Shown here piece by piece: positions 13,452-13,567 of a DNA stretch of 13,567 nucleotides. The DNA comes from Bacillota bacterium (GTDB lineage: Bacteria > Bacillota_A > Clostridia > Tissierellales > Peptoniphilaceae). The notes below the pieces were generated by a model. It had not been told where the DNA came from. It saw nothing but the letters and a program-made list of their open reading frames with translations, and searched no databases. Location: contig JAEZZN010000080.1 of the NCBI GenBank assembly GCA_023418535.1, positions 1 to 13,567 of the forward strand. Direction: 5' to 3'. Numbering within the stretch: position 1 is the first letter of the stretch; each line of letters starts with the position of its first letter. The position numbers and the translations under genes were made by a program.

Positions 13452-13533
13452 CTATTAAAAGTCAAGAGGTGAAACAAAGAAAATATAAGGAATGATATTG
13501 ATAAAAACTGAATAAAAATAAGCATGAAAAAGC

Positions 13534-13562
13534 ACCCTAAAGTTTAAGATTAAAAATAGGGT
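13534..13562 (+). terminator. Possible terminator hairpin at the window edge
   Basis: ACCCTA (13534-13539) pairs with TAGGGT (13557-13562), with some AT pairing inside the 17-base loop. The window ends five bases later, so a T-run cannot be seen. It lies 82 bases after the DUF1538 stop with no gene between. Confidence 0.35.
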
Positions 13563-13567
13563 TAGTA

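Noticed and set aside
13452..13567. Start of a PII-like or second DUF1538 gene after the DUF1538 gene
   Set aside because: All frames after the stop close within a few codons and a hairpin follows.

Overview
The window is very AT-rich (roughly 70 percent A+T by eye), and nearly all genes have AGGAGG-type ribosome binding sites and short intergenic gaps. The protein set includes two ROK kinases with a GH1 glycosidase, a CsbD-like protein, Na/Pi cotransporter with PhoU-like tail, an AI-2E/UPF0118 permease, a TtcA-like thiolase, a DIP1984 protein and DUF1538. Together these suggest a low-GC Firmicute, probably an anaerobe of the Clostridia/Tissierellia (Peptoniphilaceae-like) type. That assignment is inference from composition and gene families; there is no rRNA or other phylogenetic marker here.

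Layout. (1) 1-2707, plus strand: the end of a sugar-utilisation operon, with a cut-off ROK protein, a complete ROK kinase and a GH1 6-phospho-beta-glucosidase joined by short overlaps and closed by a strong intrinsic terminator. (2) 2708-3233: a gene-poor stretch with a less AT-rich orphan reading frame, three copies of a 36-base repeat and several inverted repeats. (3) 3234-5335, minus strand: a CsbD-like stress protein with its own terminator and a sigma-B-like promoter candidate, and a Na+/phosphate cotransporter with its own terminator and extended -10 promoter. (4) 5397-10282, plus strand: a likely operon of HD-domain phosphohydrolase, AI-2E/UPF0118 permease, TtcA-like tRNA thiolation enzyme, membrane-anchored SurA-N-like protein, small membrane protein and DIP1984 protein, ending at a hairpin with seven Ts. 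(5) 10380-11693: a single-cysteine glutaredoxin-like protein with its own terminator, then a Cof-type HAD phosphatase. (6) 11703-13451: a 250-base leader with a long-range RNA fold candidate, then a TTG-started, internally duplicated DUF1538 membrane protein.

How the genes may work together. ROK plus GH1 is coherent with ATP-dependent phosphorylation of a beta-glucoside followed by hydrolysis to a hexose and hexose-6-phosphate. Three membrane proteins (Na/Pi symporter, UPF0118/AI-2E and DUF1538) belong to families for which sodium-coupled transport or Na+(Li+)/H+ antiport has been reported, so ion homeostasis is a possible theme. The best candidate for something undescribed is the structured leader at 11703-11827 in front of the DUF1538 gene. 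If DUF1538 exports alkali cations, a cation-responsive leader would make sense, but I could not match it to a known riboswitch class.
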